A stretch of 64,000 nucleotides of DNA from Bacteroidales bacterium (GCA_015061085.1 SUXG01000005.1:45704-109703), one strand, 5' to 3'; counted from the stretch's first letter, positions 53,976 to 63,567 are shown. The notes: generated from the sequence alone by a model not told the origin. Numbers and translations: made by a program.

Positions 53976-55043
53976 ATGGCTTCTGTTACAAACAAGATTC
54001 GACACAGGGAATCTAATATGGAGTTGCTACGTATTATAGCAATGATGCTTGTGCTCGGTGTGCATTTTTGCGGCGCCGCGTTGTCGTTGCCTGATCATAA
54101 GGGTAATCCTGAATTATTGTCGGAGGGTGACTGGTGGAAGCTCGTCGTGGAGAGTGTCACTATTATAGGTGTTGACTTGTTTGTACTTATCAGTGGATAT
54201 TTTGGCATTAAGACGAGTTGGAGTGGCATTTGGAAATTTTCGTTGCAAGTCGTGTTTTATTCCGTAGGTATTTACTTTGTCGGTTTGCTTTTGAGAATAT
54301 GGACGATGAATTGGACGACCATTTTGCATAGTATGATGATTTACACAAAGACATTCTATTGGTTTGTGCCTGCTTATTTCGGCCTTATGCTGATAGCTCC
54401 ATTGCTTAATGCTGCTATCGGAGCGATGTCGAGGCGTACATATACGTTGCTTTTGATAGCTTTAATGGTAGCAACATTCTACGGTGGGTGGGTCTGCGAT
54501 ATGAAGTTTTGTAATGACGGATATTCGACTGTGAATTTTGTATTGCTCTATCTTATCGCTCGTTACATTCGTCTTTATTTTCCTCGTCATTGCTCGACAG
54601 AGCGAAAGTTGCGTTGTCTCTACGTTATCGCTTTTGTATTGTTGCTGTCGGGAATTTTTACGACGTCGGTTTTTACATCGATAGCGTTTGCCTACAATTC
54701 GCCTTTTGTCGTCGGTGCATCTGTGGCTTTGCTTTTGTTTTTCTCTACGTTGCGTTTTCAAAGCAGAGTTGTCAATATGACTGCAGCATCGGCATTTTCC
54801 GTCTATCTTATCCACATGCACCCGTTGCTTTGGATAAGACTGAAAAATCTGATAATTTCAGCGGCTGCCGAAATGGATTACGCAATGTTTGGCGTTTGGT
54901 GTATCGTTTTGATGACAGCAATATTTTTAGCATGTGTCTTGATTGATCAAGTCAGAATTTATCTGTTGCGACCTTTGACTGATGTCTTATCGTTGTTGTG
55001 TGAGAAAGCTACCGATAGGCTATGCCGACTGTTGCGCCTATGA
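53976..55043 (+). CDS. Membrane acyltransferase (acyltransferase_3)
   Basis: 355 aa, about ten membrane segments, typical of O-acyltransferases that modify surface polysaccharide. The N-terminal SNMELLRIIAMMLVLGVHFCGAAL (about 13-36) has the catalytic His of the R-x10-H group, and the central and C-terminal hydrophobic segments follow the family layout. No glycosyltransferases surround it, so the acceptor is unknown. It is a single-gene unit with a hairpin at 55113-55140 beyond. Confidence 0.9.
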   Translation: MASVTNKIRHRESNMELLRIIAMMLVLGVHFCGAALSLPDHKGNPELLSEGDWWKLVVESVTIIGVDLFVLISGYFGIKTSWSGIWKFSLQVVFYSVGIYFVGLLLRIWTMNWTTILHSMMIYTKTFYWFVPAYFGLMLIAPLLNAAIGAMSRRTYTLLLIALMVATFYGGWVCDMKFCNDGYSTVNFVLLYLIARYIRLYFPRHCSTERKLRCLYVIAFVLLLSGIFTTSVFTSIAFAYNSPFVVGASVALLLFFSTLRFQSRVVNMTAASAFSVYLIHMHPLLWIRLKNLIISAAAEMDYAMFGVWCIVLMTAIFLACVLIDQVRIYLLRPLTDVLSLLCEKATDRLCRLLRL

Positions 55044-55112
55044 TGATCTTGTGGATGTTTGCAGCTCTATGTCACCGGTCGATTGGTTTGAGTGCAAAGA
55101 ATCAGATACGAT

Positions 55113-55140
55113 AAAGGGTCGGCATCAGTGCCGACCCTTT
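55113..55140. terminator. Bidirectional hairpin terminator
   Basis: A 12-bp perfect stem AAAGGGTCGGCA/TGCCGACCCTTT lies 70 bp after the acyltransferase stop, with the AAAGGG/CCCTTT pairs as the only T tract. It may terminate both converging transcripts. Confidence 0.75.
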
Positions 55141-55213
55141 ATCGTGAAGCCTTCAAAGACTTGTGGTGTGCAATTTAGCTTCAGAGTTCTCTTTGGCTAT
55201 TTTGTGCAAAATA

Positions 55214-56704
55214 TTAGCGTACTGCGACTTTGAAAGTCTGGCCGTCAACTCTGACGATATATACTCCTCGCTCGCTGATAGAAATCACTTTATCAGTTCC
55301 TCGATAGATGCATGTTCCACTCAGATTGTATATCTCAATCTGTGCGTCAGCTTCTGCTGTCTGTACAATTATCTGATTGGCATCGACAGCTACGGCTGAT
55401 TGCAATAATCCTATTTCATTCACGCTTGTCGTGTCGTTTCTTTTGGCTTGTAGAATTGGGAAATTGCCATCGGTTTCTTCATGTATCTCAGTAACTGCAA
55501 TATAGCATATATTAGACGTAATTGTCGAATTTTGCAAAGATACATGCACTGCTGTTGCGGGTATCTGATAAACTGCATCAAGAGTGCCTATATTATAGGT
55601 CGCTACTACGCCATTAGAGCCGGTACTAAAGTATCTAACTACCCTTCCCGGTTCACTTGCATCTCCTTCTATACAAACATCTGCATTGCCAGGGAATGCC
55701 GGTAGTGTAGATGAGTTTTGTTGAATATTGATTGCGTTTACTCTGTATTCTGTACCGTCGGCCGGTATCATTGTCGCCATTCGTGTATAGCTCGCCTTGC
55801 TATTCGTGTAAGTGTAAATTGTCGGAGCGGTATCGTCGATAGAGTCTTTTATACATATTTCAAGTCCGGAGATTGTCTGTTGGACTCCTGATACTCCACT
55901 GCGCAGTTTCATTCTATAAATGCCTGCCACAGGGATTTTTGTAGTCATAGTTGCTCGATGATTGGATGATGTAGAAGAATAAGCAGCTGACCCGGCATAC
56001 CAGTTTAGGTCATTAGTTCGGACATGGTTATTTATTGTATCTCGGTTGAGATTTAGATAGAAGTCTATTCCGTGACTATTAGGCGCTGTTGTTGTGATTG
56101 TGATAATCTGACCCGGCTGAAGGCGGAATCGCTTATTGAAACTATAGTAGGCTGTCAATGCAACATGATCGTCTGTAATTGGGGGAGTAATCGGTGTGAT
56201 CGGCTGTATTGGAGTTAATTCTGTGATAGTTTGTGATTGAACATTTCCAACCATTGACGTATTTTCAAGTGTTGTTATTTCTGCATCCTCTATATTACAA
56301 GCGATGCGCACCATGTCAATCATCGGCACAGAAATTGCATCACCAATTACACAAACTTCATTCTCTCCTTGGTAGAGCATTACAGTCTCTGCGTCTGTGA
56401 TTCCGATTGATTGCCAACCAGATGTAGTCGGATTCAACAGTCCGATTTCTTCTCCGTTGACAATAACTCGATGACTTTGGAATGAAACGTTATCCGATGT
56501 AGTAGGATTAAGCCAAAATTGTATATGATAATTACCAGTTGCCGGTGCATCTATTGTGAAAACAGATGCGTTTAATCCATTGATAAATGTTGTTTCGCTA
56601 TGCGTAACACTTTCTATAAATTGATTAATATTGACTTGTGCGTTTGCCGTCCAAATCGTAGATAGGAAAACTATCAATATTATATATCTGTTTTTTGCTT
56701 TCAT
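55214..56704 (-). CDS. Secreted protein with T9SS sorting tail, CBM-like N-terminus
   Basis: 496 aa. Signal peptide (about 1-22, TIWTANAQ). N-terminal beta-sandwich resembling a CBM6/35-type carbohydrate module (about 25-140, YHIQFWLNPTTSDNVSFQSHRVIVNGEEIG) and a second beta-rich region. The last 70 residues are a T9SS type A sorting domain ending in GVYIVRVDGQTFKVAVR. The DNA for its end is identical over 39 bp to the end of the amylase gene. It is last in a minus-strand trio (21 bp after the BNR gene). Function unknown; likely a surface or secreted binder. Confidence 0.82.
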   Translation of the reverse strand: MKAKNRYIILIVFLSTIWTANAQVNINQFIESVTHSETTFINGLNASVFTIDAPATGNYHIQFWLNPTTSDNVSFQSHRVIVNGEEIGLLNPTTSGWQSIGITDAETVMLYQGENEVCVIGDAISVPMIDMVRIACNIEDAEITTLENTSMVGNVQSQTITELTPIQPITPITPPITDDHVALTAYYSFNKRFRLQPGQIITITTTAPNSHGIDFYLNLNRDTINNHVRTNDLNWYAGSAAYSSTSSNHRATMTTKIPVAGIYRMKLRSGVSGVQQTISGLEICIKDSIDDTAPTIYTYTNSKASYTRMATMIPADGTEYRVNAINIQQNSSTLPAFPGNADVCIEGDASEPGRVVRYFSTGSNGVVATYNIGTLDAVYQIPATAVHVSLQNSTITSNICYIAVTEIHEETDGNFPILQAKRNDTTSVNEIGLLQSAVAVDANQIIVQTAEADAQIEIYNLSGTCIYRGTDKVISISERGVYIVRVDGQTFKVAVR

Positions 56705-56725
56705 GATTTTAATTTTTTAAGGTTA

Positions 56726-57991
56726 CTACTTATTGAATTTGACGGAAAGTGAGCGGCCATCGGCTGTCTGCAAGCGAGCTATGTATGTGCCTTGCAAGAG
56801 ATTGGCTATATCGACAGTTCCGTCGGTCATCACCTGCGAGAGCAGTTTGATGCCCCCGATGCTATAGATTTCAATGCTTGAAATCTCGCTTTGCGAATTG
56901 ATACGCAAATTATTGCCATCTACTTTTACCGACACATTTTCGCTTCCGACACCAATCGCCTCAACTGAAGTCTCTATTTGCGACAAGTCTATCTGATAGA
57001 CCTTAAATTCTTTTGTAATGGCGTATATCTTATCTTCTCGCTGAACAAAATTTACAATATAATCCAAACTATTTTCTCCTACTTGGCACATTTCGCTCCA
57101 ATTAGCGCCAAAGTCATCGGAATACAAAAGGATATTATCACGAGTACCATACAAGCGGTCGCTACCACGTGTGTCAAAATCTAATCGTGATAATACGCAA
57201 TAGTTTTTATTTGTTATTTCCCATGTCTCACCACAATCTTTACTAACCATATTAGGCTTACCGGCTAAAACTATAATATCCGGATTTGTATAATGAAAAG
57301 CAGCATCGGAAATTTTCTCAAAACCATTTGACGGTCCCCCCCAATTTTCTCCATAATCATAGGATATAATAAACTCCTTATTAGTGAGAACATCAAGTGT
57401 TGTTTCATACCAAGCAACAGATATGTTTGATTTTTGAGGGTGTGTTTTTAGATACAATCCCCATAATATTCCCTTTTTCTCCCATGTATTGCCAAAATCT
57501 GATGTATAATATATTTGACTTCCATTGATAATAAAAAATTCATCAGAATTATCAATCTCTCCTCGTTTTATTGATGAATATTGATAATAATTGTGATATT
57601 CCAAGTCTTCCCAATCGGCTAAATCAATCCATGTTTTCCCGCCATCTTTACTTTCTAAGATAGCATTCTTTTCCCACAACATGTTGGTTGTAACTACAAA
57701 TATTTTTTCTCCGTTGACTACCAAATCATGTATTTCATAACCGATATTTGTAAATAAATCAGATAATAAAAGTGTTTCTCCCTCTAATTTGCCCGTTTCA
57801 TCTATATTTTGCGAATACACTCCACTTGATGTGATTGCAAACAACTGATTATCCTCGATTCTGATTTTGGGTGGCACTATCGATTCCGGATTGTTTTCCG
57901 GTACAAATATCTGTTGCACTTGCGCTGATACTGATAGTGCGGGCGACATCAATAGGCTGACTGACAATATATTTTTATATAGATTTTTCAT
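56726..57991 (-). CDS. Secreted BNR/Asp-box protein with T9SS-type tail
   Basis: 421 aa. Signal peptide (about 1-24, SVSAQ). The main part is a beta-propeller-like repeat set with Asp boxes such as ESKDGGKTWIDL, YTSDFGNTWEKK, ISYDYGENWGG, VSKDCGETWEI and YSDDFGANWSEM. The C-terminal 75 residues are a T9SS-type sorting domain ending GTYIARLQTADGRSLSVKFNK. Asp-box propellers occur in sialidases and xyloglucanases, but no catalytic residues could be assigned, so hydrolase activity is unproven. It is between the protease (18 bp) and the CBM-like gene (21 bp) and is AT-rich like them. Confidence 0.82.
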   Translation of the reverse strand: MKNLYKNILSVSLLMSPALSVSAQVQQIFVPENNPESIVPPKIRIEDNQLFAITSSGVYSQNIDETGKLEGETLLLSDLFTNIGYEIHDLVVNGEKIFVVTTNMLWEKNAILESKDGGKTWIDLADWEDLEYHNYYQYSSIKRGEIDNSDEFFIINGSQIYYTSDFGNTWEKKGILWGLYLKTHPQKSNISVAWYETTLDVLTNKEFIISYDYGENWGGPSNGFEKISDAAFHYTNPDIIVLAGKPNMVSKDCGETWEITNKNYCVLSRLDFDTRGSDRLYGTRDNILLYSDDFGANWSEMCQVGENSLDYIVNFVQREDKIYAITKEFKVYQIDLSQIETSVEAIGVGSENVSVKVDGNNLRINSQSEISSIEIYSIGGIKLLSQVMTDGTVDIANLLQGTYIARLQTADGRSLSVKFNK

Positions 57992-58009
57992 ATCATTGGA
58001 ATTTTAAGG

Positions 58010-59545
58010 TTAATAATCAATTTGTTTTCTCGGTGTATTTTGAACAGCTTTCAGAGCATCAACAAGCCCATAACCATAATATTCATTCCATGTACCGTTA
58101 GGTCGATTGAGAGTATTTGTGTATTCAATATCACCTACTTTTATTGTGCTTTGCTCAATAATATCTCTGACTTGTTGTCCCGTTAAATCCGGATTTAATT
58201 CTAATATAAGAGCTGCGATACCTGAAACATGTGGTGCTGCCATTGATGTGCCACTTTTAAAACCTACATCACTATTTGGTAATGTTGATAAAATTGTATC
58301 TCCTGGGGCAACAACATCGAGACCTGAACCATAATTACTAAAATCGGATCTTGTCCCATATTTATTTACTGATCCAACAGCTAAAATCTCAGACTTATAA
58401 TTTGCAGGAAATGATACTTGAGAAATACTATCATTTCCAGCAGCAAATATCACTATACAACCTTTCCCATTTCTACCTGATTGGATTGCGTTGTCAATTG
58501 CATCACATAAAAGTTCAGACTCTCTCCAATGCCAAGAACAGTTTATGACATCAATTCCTTTTTGAACAGCCCAATTAAAACCATTGGCTAATTTTTCTGT
58601 TGTAAGCTCTAAATACAAACTTAATTTAGAACTAATTGAAACTAAATTAGCATCTGGTGCAACACCTGATGAGAATATACCATTATTCCGTATTGCAGAT
58701 ATGATTCCAGCTACATGAGTTCCATGACCAGTTAACCCGTACATCGCATATACGTCATCATTTGTATAGGTGTCATATACTAAACTAGTTAAATTATCAG
58801 CCAAATCTGGGTGATTGTGATCTATACCGGTATCAAAAACTCCAACATATACCCCTTTCCCTGTAGCATAATTCCATGCTGAACTTGCATTTATATCAAT
58901 TGTATCGTCCGTTGCATTATATAATCCCCATTGCAGAGATACATCTTCATCCCATGAGATAGAATTAAATGGAATAAGAAACGAATAGTGCAAATCTGGT
59001 TCAACAATATCAAATACTCCTAATTCATTTAAAGTATTAGCAATTGTTACAACAGAATTTTTTGATATGTATAGTACATGCCATAAGGGCATAAAATGAT
59101 TTCTATGACTAATTTTCAATCCATAAGTCTGTGCAATATTATATAACAGAGTCGAATCACTTGTCTGTTTTAGTTTTACATAGACGTAACCGCTAGGAAT
59201 TAATTCCTTCCCTCTTGCGTTATAATAACAAGGTTGTACTATATAGTTATTTTTTATGCTATTTATATAGTTTTTAAAATGTAATGAATTTGATGTTTTA
59301 TTTTCGATAATACACATATTGAAATGATTTCCCGATATAACAGCTTCTACTTCAAGACCGGTAGGTAGAGCATTAGGATTAGCAGCCGGAGCGAATTGTG
59401 GTCCGGTTGCCATGCTTATCACATTTACCTTTTTCGGATTAACCGTCAACGGAATGCGCTGACCTTTGAAATAATAGTATTCCGTTTGGGCAAACATCGG
59501 AATTGATATTATCAATCCGATTAAAATATTAATAATTATTTTCAT
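58010..59545 (-). CDS. Secreted S8 (subtilisin) serine protease
   Basis: 511 aa from the ATG at 59545; an earlier in-frame ATG at 59617 lies before the signal peptide and is rejected. Signal peptide LLIIS...PMFAQ, a prodomain of about 150 residues, then the catalytic triad: Asp in VFDTGIDHNHPD (about 238), His in GHGTHVAGI (about 276) and Ser in SGTSMAAPHVSG (about 433). It ends right after the catalytic domain (YGYGLVDALK), with no visible T9SS tail, unlike the two following genes. First gene of the minus-strand trio. Confidence 0.92.
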   Translation of the reverse strand: MKIIINILIGLIISIPMFAQTEYYYFKGQRIPLTVNPKKVNVISMATGPQFAPAANPNALPTGLEVEAVISGNHFNMCIIENKTSNSLHFKNYINSIKNNYIVQPCYYNARGKELIPSGYVYVKLKQTSDSTLLYNIAQTYGLKISHRNHFMPLWHVLYISKNSVVTIANTLNELGVFDIVEPDLHYSFLIPFNSISWDEDVSLQWGLYNATDDTIDINASSAWNYATGKGVYVGVFDTGIDHNHPDLADNLTSLVYDTYTNDDVYAMYGLTGHGTHVAGIISAIRNNGIFSSGVAPDANLVSISSKLSLYLELTTEKLANGFNWAVQKGIDVINCSWHWRESELLCDAIDNAIQSGRNGKGCIVIFAAGNDSISQVSFPANYKSEILAVGSVNKYGTRSDFSNYGSGLDVVAPGDTILSTLPNSDVGFKSGTSMAAPHVSGIAALILELNPDLTGQQVRDIIEQSTIKVGDIEYTNTLNRPNGTWNEYYGYGLVDALKAVQNTPRKQIDY

Positions 59546-59830
59546 ATTTTTCTTACTATTTAAAGATATAATTACTAAGTTGCTTTGGTTTGTAGTCGAT
59601 GTGCTGTACTGCGACACTATGCCATGTCCTCAAAACCGATAAAAAATAGGATATGGCTTGTCAGGCTGATTTTGAGTTGGTTTGTTATCATAACATTCAA
59701 TGTTTGATCGGTTAAATATTAGTTTATTTATTGTTTGCAAATATAAACAGTTTTTTAAAAATAAACAAATTTAGTTCATAATTTACATTAATTTGTCGCT
59801 AATTTCTACTCTTTGGCAAAATTACAATCT
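59546..59830. other. Leader and promoter region of the protease trio
   Basis: Minus-strand leader of about 185 nt with a 9-bp stem (GCCATATCC/GGACATGGC) between about 59620 and 59660, and AT-rich sequence up to the promoter at 59738-59769. No gene is visible. Confidence 0.55.
59738..59769 (-). promoter_or_regulatory. Promoter of the protease trio
   Basis: On the minus strand TTTG (59769-59766), a 20-bp spacer and TATATTTG (59745-59738). Confidence 0.6.
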
Positions 59831-60028
59831 TTATGCTCGCTTATTAACGGGGACGTAGTCGAATACGCCTTGATAGGATGCTGACGCTGACTGCACTTGT
59901 ATATAATATGTACCACGAGTCTAGTCGGAAGTGTCGATATCGACTTGACCGAAGGCACTGACCGAAGTTAAGTCAATCAATATACCTTGCTCGGTATAGA
60001 CACTGACTGTCGCTTGCTCCGGATTAGG
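59831..60028 (-). pseudogene. Remnant of a T9SS cargo gene (sorting domain only)
   Basis: On the minus strand the frame beginning PNPEQATVSVYTEQG (60028 onward) and ending RGTYYIQVQ...PVNKRA (stop at 59833-59831) has the layout of a T9SS type A sorting domain: the PNP start, VxVYxxxG, and GxYxxxV near the end. An in-frame TAG (59923-59921) splits it. Everything upstream of the sorting domain is replaced by an IS transposase fragment, so the original secreted protein is gone. Confidence 0.7.
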
Positions 60029-60398
60029 AAAGACGAGCTTTTACCAACTTGCGAAAAATATCATCTTCAATTCGATTAAAACCAATATTGTCGAACACTC
60101 TATCAAGAATTAGGTCACAGCCATTGATTGAGATATTTGTGATATTTGATAGCATTTGCTCTACCGACAATATTTCTGCATCGCATTCATTCTGCCTCTC
60201 TTCAAATAAGTCAAGTTGAGGCTGACGGCGCTTCCTTTCGAGCTCTATCCAATCTCGCGCCTTTGCTTCATATAAATAAACCTCAGATTGGTGTTTTGCT
60301 ACGCCAATTGGAATAAGCTCCGTGTATTTGCCTTTGCGCTTTTCTGCAACTACTACGCTTATACTTCCGGATCTATTTTTCTTTCGCTTGATATACAT
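60024..60398 (-). mobile_element. IS1634-type transposase fragment (N-terminal part)
   Basis: 124 aa matching the N-terminus of Bacteroidales IS4/IS1634-class transposases as I remember them: MYIKRKKNRSGSISVVV, GKYTELIPIGVAKH, PQLDLFEERQNECDAEILSVEQMLSNITNISINGCDLILDRVFDNIGFNRIEDDIFRKLVKARLS. The catalytic DDE domain (about 400 more residues) is absent: the frame ends right where the sorting-domain remnant begins. A palindrome TACCCCAAAATCGGGGTA (60415-60432) just upstream of the start may be part of the IS end. It cannot transpose by itself. Confidence 0.78.
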
Positions 60399-60672
60399 AA
60401 AATTATGCTTGTGTACCCCAAAATCGGGGTATGCAAAATTACAAAATATTGTGTTTCAAGCAAATACAAATTTGACTATTTTCAGTGACGAAGTCAGGAA
60501 AAAGAATGCTAAATTCAGTAGCAAATATAAATTATAAACACACTTAACCCGGTCAGAAAATATGTGGAAAAAGATTATTGTTAAAACCTGCCGACACAAC
60601 AATCAGATCATAAAAAAGGAAAGAGGATGCGATGTGCACCCTCTTTCCATATATTTGTGACATGGGCTTTTT
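60399..60672. other. Intergenic region between IS fragment and amylase
   Basis: Holds the TACCCC palindrome beside the IS fragment, AT-rich sequence and the amylase terminator (60610-60648). No gene visible. Confidence 0.55.
60610..60648 (-). terminator. Amylase gene terminator
   Basis: On the minus strand GGAAAGAGGGTGC pairs with GCATCCTCTTTCC and is followed by TTTTTTATG, 25 bp past the amylase stop. Confidence 0.88.
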
Positions 60673-63405
60673 TTACTTTACTGCGACTTTGAAAGTCTGG
60701 CCGTCAACTCTGACGATGTAGATGCCGACCGGCACTGTGAGTGAGTCGAAACGAAGTCCGGCAGTGTTGTAAACTTCAGCGTTGCGATAGTCGCCGTTGA
60801 TGATAATCTGGTTGCCAACAGCATAGACTTCAGTTTTGACAGCATCAGTCGCTACGCCGTCGATACCCGACATGTTTTGGCGTACGATTACGACATAGCC
60901 GTTTGACGGCACAGTCACAGTGCCTGCCACAGCGTCAAATGATGGCGCAGTGTTGTAGGTCTGTGATGCAATCTTATAGTTGGCATTGTCGTTTGACTTG
61001 AAAGTGACGTTGAATGTCTTTGAGCCTGTGATGTTAGGGTTGATGACGCAGATTAGTTCTTTATCGCCCTTGCTTGCATAGATGAAGCGACCATCAGCCC
61101 AGTTTGATGTGCCGCAGCTCATAGAGAAGCTTGCGTCTTTGCCGAAGATTTCGGCGTGTTCGCTGCGTAGATAGCATAAGTCGCGATAGCTGTCGTATAG
61201 ACCCTTACGGTCCTCGTCTTCGAGATAGCTCCAGTTGACAATCTTAGGGTCGGTGTTGTTGCTATTGTCGCTTTTCTTTGTAGTTTGGTCGTTGCCAAGC
61301 TCTTGGAATTGCCAAATCATGTGAGCGCCCGGAGCGAGAATCATCTGAGCGGCAGTGGCAGCGAGGCGACGCATAGAGACAGAGTGGTTGCCTTTAACGC
61401 CGGTAGCACCCCATTGCTTAATCTTGTAGGCCATGCGTTCTTCGTCGTGACTTTCGCAGTATGATACTGTGCTGCCCCATGTGCGTGAGTCGTTGACAGC
61501 GTAGAAACGGTTGAGGTTGGAATCAGATGAGTGACCCATAGCGAATTGAGCTGCCGAGTGGTTGACGTTAGCCCAGTTCATTTCACCATCTTTTGCCATT
61601 TCGTTTTCTTCAGAAGAACCGGCGAGGTGCTCGTTGATGAAGTAAGCATCAGGGTTGACTTCGTTCATGGCAGCATGAAGAGATTTCATGCGGTCGATAC
61701 GGCTTTGGTTGTATGCTTCAGTGCCTGAGCTGTAGCTGCCGTTGTCGCCAAGACCTTTAACGAGGTCGAAACGGAAACCATCGACTTTGTATTCTTTCAA
61801 CCAATATTTCAAGCAGTCCTTAAACTGTTGTTGCACAAGGGCATTATCTTGCTTCCAGTCGTTGAGTACACTGTAGTCGTGAGGAGCAGTCGCGTTGTAG
61901 AATGGGTTGGAAGCGACAGGGTAGAGTTGATACCATGGGTGAAGACCGTCTGACTGGTTGAATACGATGTCGAGAATCACGGCAATACCCTCTTTGTGGC
62001 AAGCATCGATGAATGCCTTATAGTCGTCAGGTGTACCATAGGCCTTGTCGGGAGCGAAGTAGAAGTTTGTGTTGTAACCCCAAGAGTTATTGCCGTTAAA
62101 TTCCATGATAGGCATAAGTTCTACAGCGTTAACGCCAAGGCGTTTGAGGTAAGAGATTTTCTTCATGGCTTCACGGATAGTGCCGTCAGAGTTGGCCTTG
62201 CCTTCTGTGCCTGTGAAGTCACGGAAAAGCATTTCGTAGATGATGAGGTCTGACTTATCGACACCTTTGAAGTCGGTCACTTCCCAGTCGTAGTCGTTGA
62301 TGTCGTCGTCATAGACAGCAAGCATCACATTGCCCAACTCTGTAGGGTAAGGGATCAGGTCAGGGTAAACGCTTTCAGAGATATACTTGTCGTTGTAAGG
62401 GTCGAGGATAAGCTTAGCGTAAGGGTCGCCTACTTTATACTGACCATCGACGAGATAGTAGTAAGGATATTGTTTGCCGGCTTCGAGACCTTCAATCTTC
62501 ACCCAGAAATAGCGATTGCCGTTGTAGTCCTGATAGTTCATGACATTGTGGTTCATGACATTGTAATTCTCCCACGATGGCACGAGGATAGCGCTTGTCT
62601 TTTGAGGTGCGGCAAGACAAAAGATTACCGATCCGTCAGCATTTTTGACAGCGCCCATCTTAGGCACACCGCCCGGATAGTTCTTGGCTACAGAAGCAGT
62701 TGGGTAGCAGAACACAGCCTCGTCGGTCGCTTCTTGACCATTTGCTGTGGCTTTTGCAGAGACAGTGTAGTTGCCGTGTTCAGAGAAATTGTGAGTATAG
62801 CTCAAAGATGTAGCATTGTCTTGAGAAGCCACCACAGCGCCGTTGACAGAGATGCTGAGTGATGCAGAAGTGGTCGCAGCGGCAGTGAAAGTGACCGAAG
62901 TTTTGCCTTCTTTAATCACATATCCGTCGATGTCGGCAGTGAGACTGACGTGAAGACCTTCTTGGAACACATCGAGGAAGATGTCGCCTCCTTCAGCAGT
63001 CTTTCCTTCCTTAGAAGCAGTGGCATCGCGGAAAACGAAAGCGAGTTGCTTCACCACTTCACCCTCTTCGAGTTGATAGTACTCAGCAATATTGCCGATA
63101 TTGAGCTTCCAAAGATTAGTACTGACATATTCGAGCTTATACTTGGCCGAATTGTCCTTCCAATTAGGAGCATGTTTCCAGTCGCTACCGGAAGTACTCT
63201 TGTTGGTAATCACCCCGGTGTGAGCATAGATAGGAGAGCTCGCAGGCTGGTTGATCAACTTCTTGTTGCCTTGGTCAGCATGGTAGTAGATGACCACGTT
63301 TTCGCTGTTCTGTTGGAGTGGCGAAGGCTCTGAAGTGACAATCTGTGCTTTTGCACCGAAAACCACAGCCAACACCATCATCAGCGTTGCAATGTAAGAT
63401 TTCAT
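60673..63405 (-). CDS. GH13 alpha-amylase family glycosidase with T9SS sorting tail
   Basis: 910 aa. Signal peptide ending FGAKAQ (no lipobox). N-terminal beta-rich region (about 22-235), a CBM48-like E-set module (about 240-330), then the GH13 barrel: region I ILDIVFNQSDG (about 476-486; the usual His is Gln), region II GFRFDLVKG with nucleophile Asp (about 543-551), region III FINEHLAG with the acid/base Glu (about 588-595) and region IV ESHDEER (about 651-657). The end is a C-terminal beta domain and a T9SS type A tail (GIYIVRVDGQTFKVAVK). It likely degrades starch outside the cell for uptake by SusCDEF 20 kb away. Confidence 0.9.
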   Translation of the reverse strand: MKSYIATLMMVLAVVFGAKAQIVTSEPSPLQQNSENVVIYYHADQGNKKLINQPASSPIYAHTGVITNKSTSGSDWKHAPNWKDNSAKYKLEYVSTNLWKLNIGNIAEYYQLEEGEVVKQLAFVFRDATASKEGKTAEGGDIFLDVFQEGLHVSLTADIDGYVIKEGKTSVTFTAAATTSASLSISVNGAVVASQDNATSLSYTHNFSEHGNYTVSAKATANGQEATDEAVFCYPTASVAKNYPGGVPKMGAVKNADGSVIFCLAAPQKTSAILVPSWENYNVMNHNVMNYQDYNGNRYFWVKIEGLEAGKQYPYYYLVDGQYKVGDPYAKLILDPYNDKYISESVYPDLIPYPTELGNVMLAVYDDDINDYDWEVTDFKGVDKSDLIIYEMLFRDFTGTEGKANSDGTIREAMKKISYLKRLGVNAVELMPIMEFNGNNSWGYNTNFYFAPDKAYGTPDDYKAFIDACHKEGIAVILDIVFNQSDGLHPWYQLYPVASNPFYNATAPHDYSVLNDWKQDNALVQQQFKDCLKYWLKEYKVDGFRFDLVKGLGDNGSYSSGTEAYNQSRIDRMKSLHAAMNEVNPDAYFINEHLAGSSEENEMAKDGEMNWANVNHSAAQFAMGHSSDSNLNRFYAVNDSRTWGSTVSYCESHDEERMAYKIKQWGATGVKGNHSVSMRRLAATAAQMILAPGAHMIWQFQELGNDQTTKKSDNSNNTDPKIVNWSYLEDEDRKGLYDSYRDLCYLRSEHAEIFGKDASFSMSCGTSNWADGRFIYASKGDKELICVINPNITGSKTFNVTFKSNDNANYKIASQTYNTAPSFDAVAGTVTVPSNGYVVIVRQNMSGIDGVATDAVKTEVYAVGNQIIINGDYRNAEVYNTAGLRFDSLTVPVGIYIVRVDGQTFKVAVK

Positions 63406-63567
63406 TATTTAAGCTAAATTATAAAGTTAATTAATATGTTTGCTAATTATTCTAAACTCTATCCACAAGCGTCCTTGTTGGTAAGAAAAAAGTCATAGTG
63501 ATTTTAAACAAATTGAATACATGACATTCTTCTATTTTGTTTAAAACGCTTCATACCTAATTTATTG

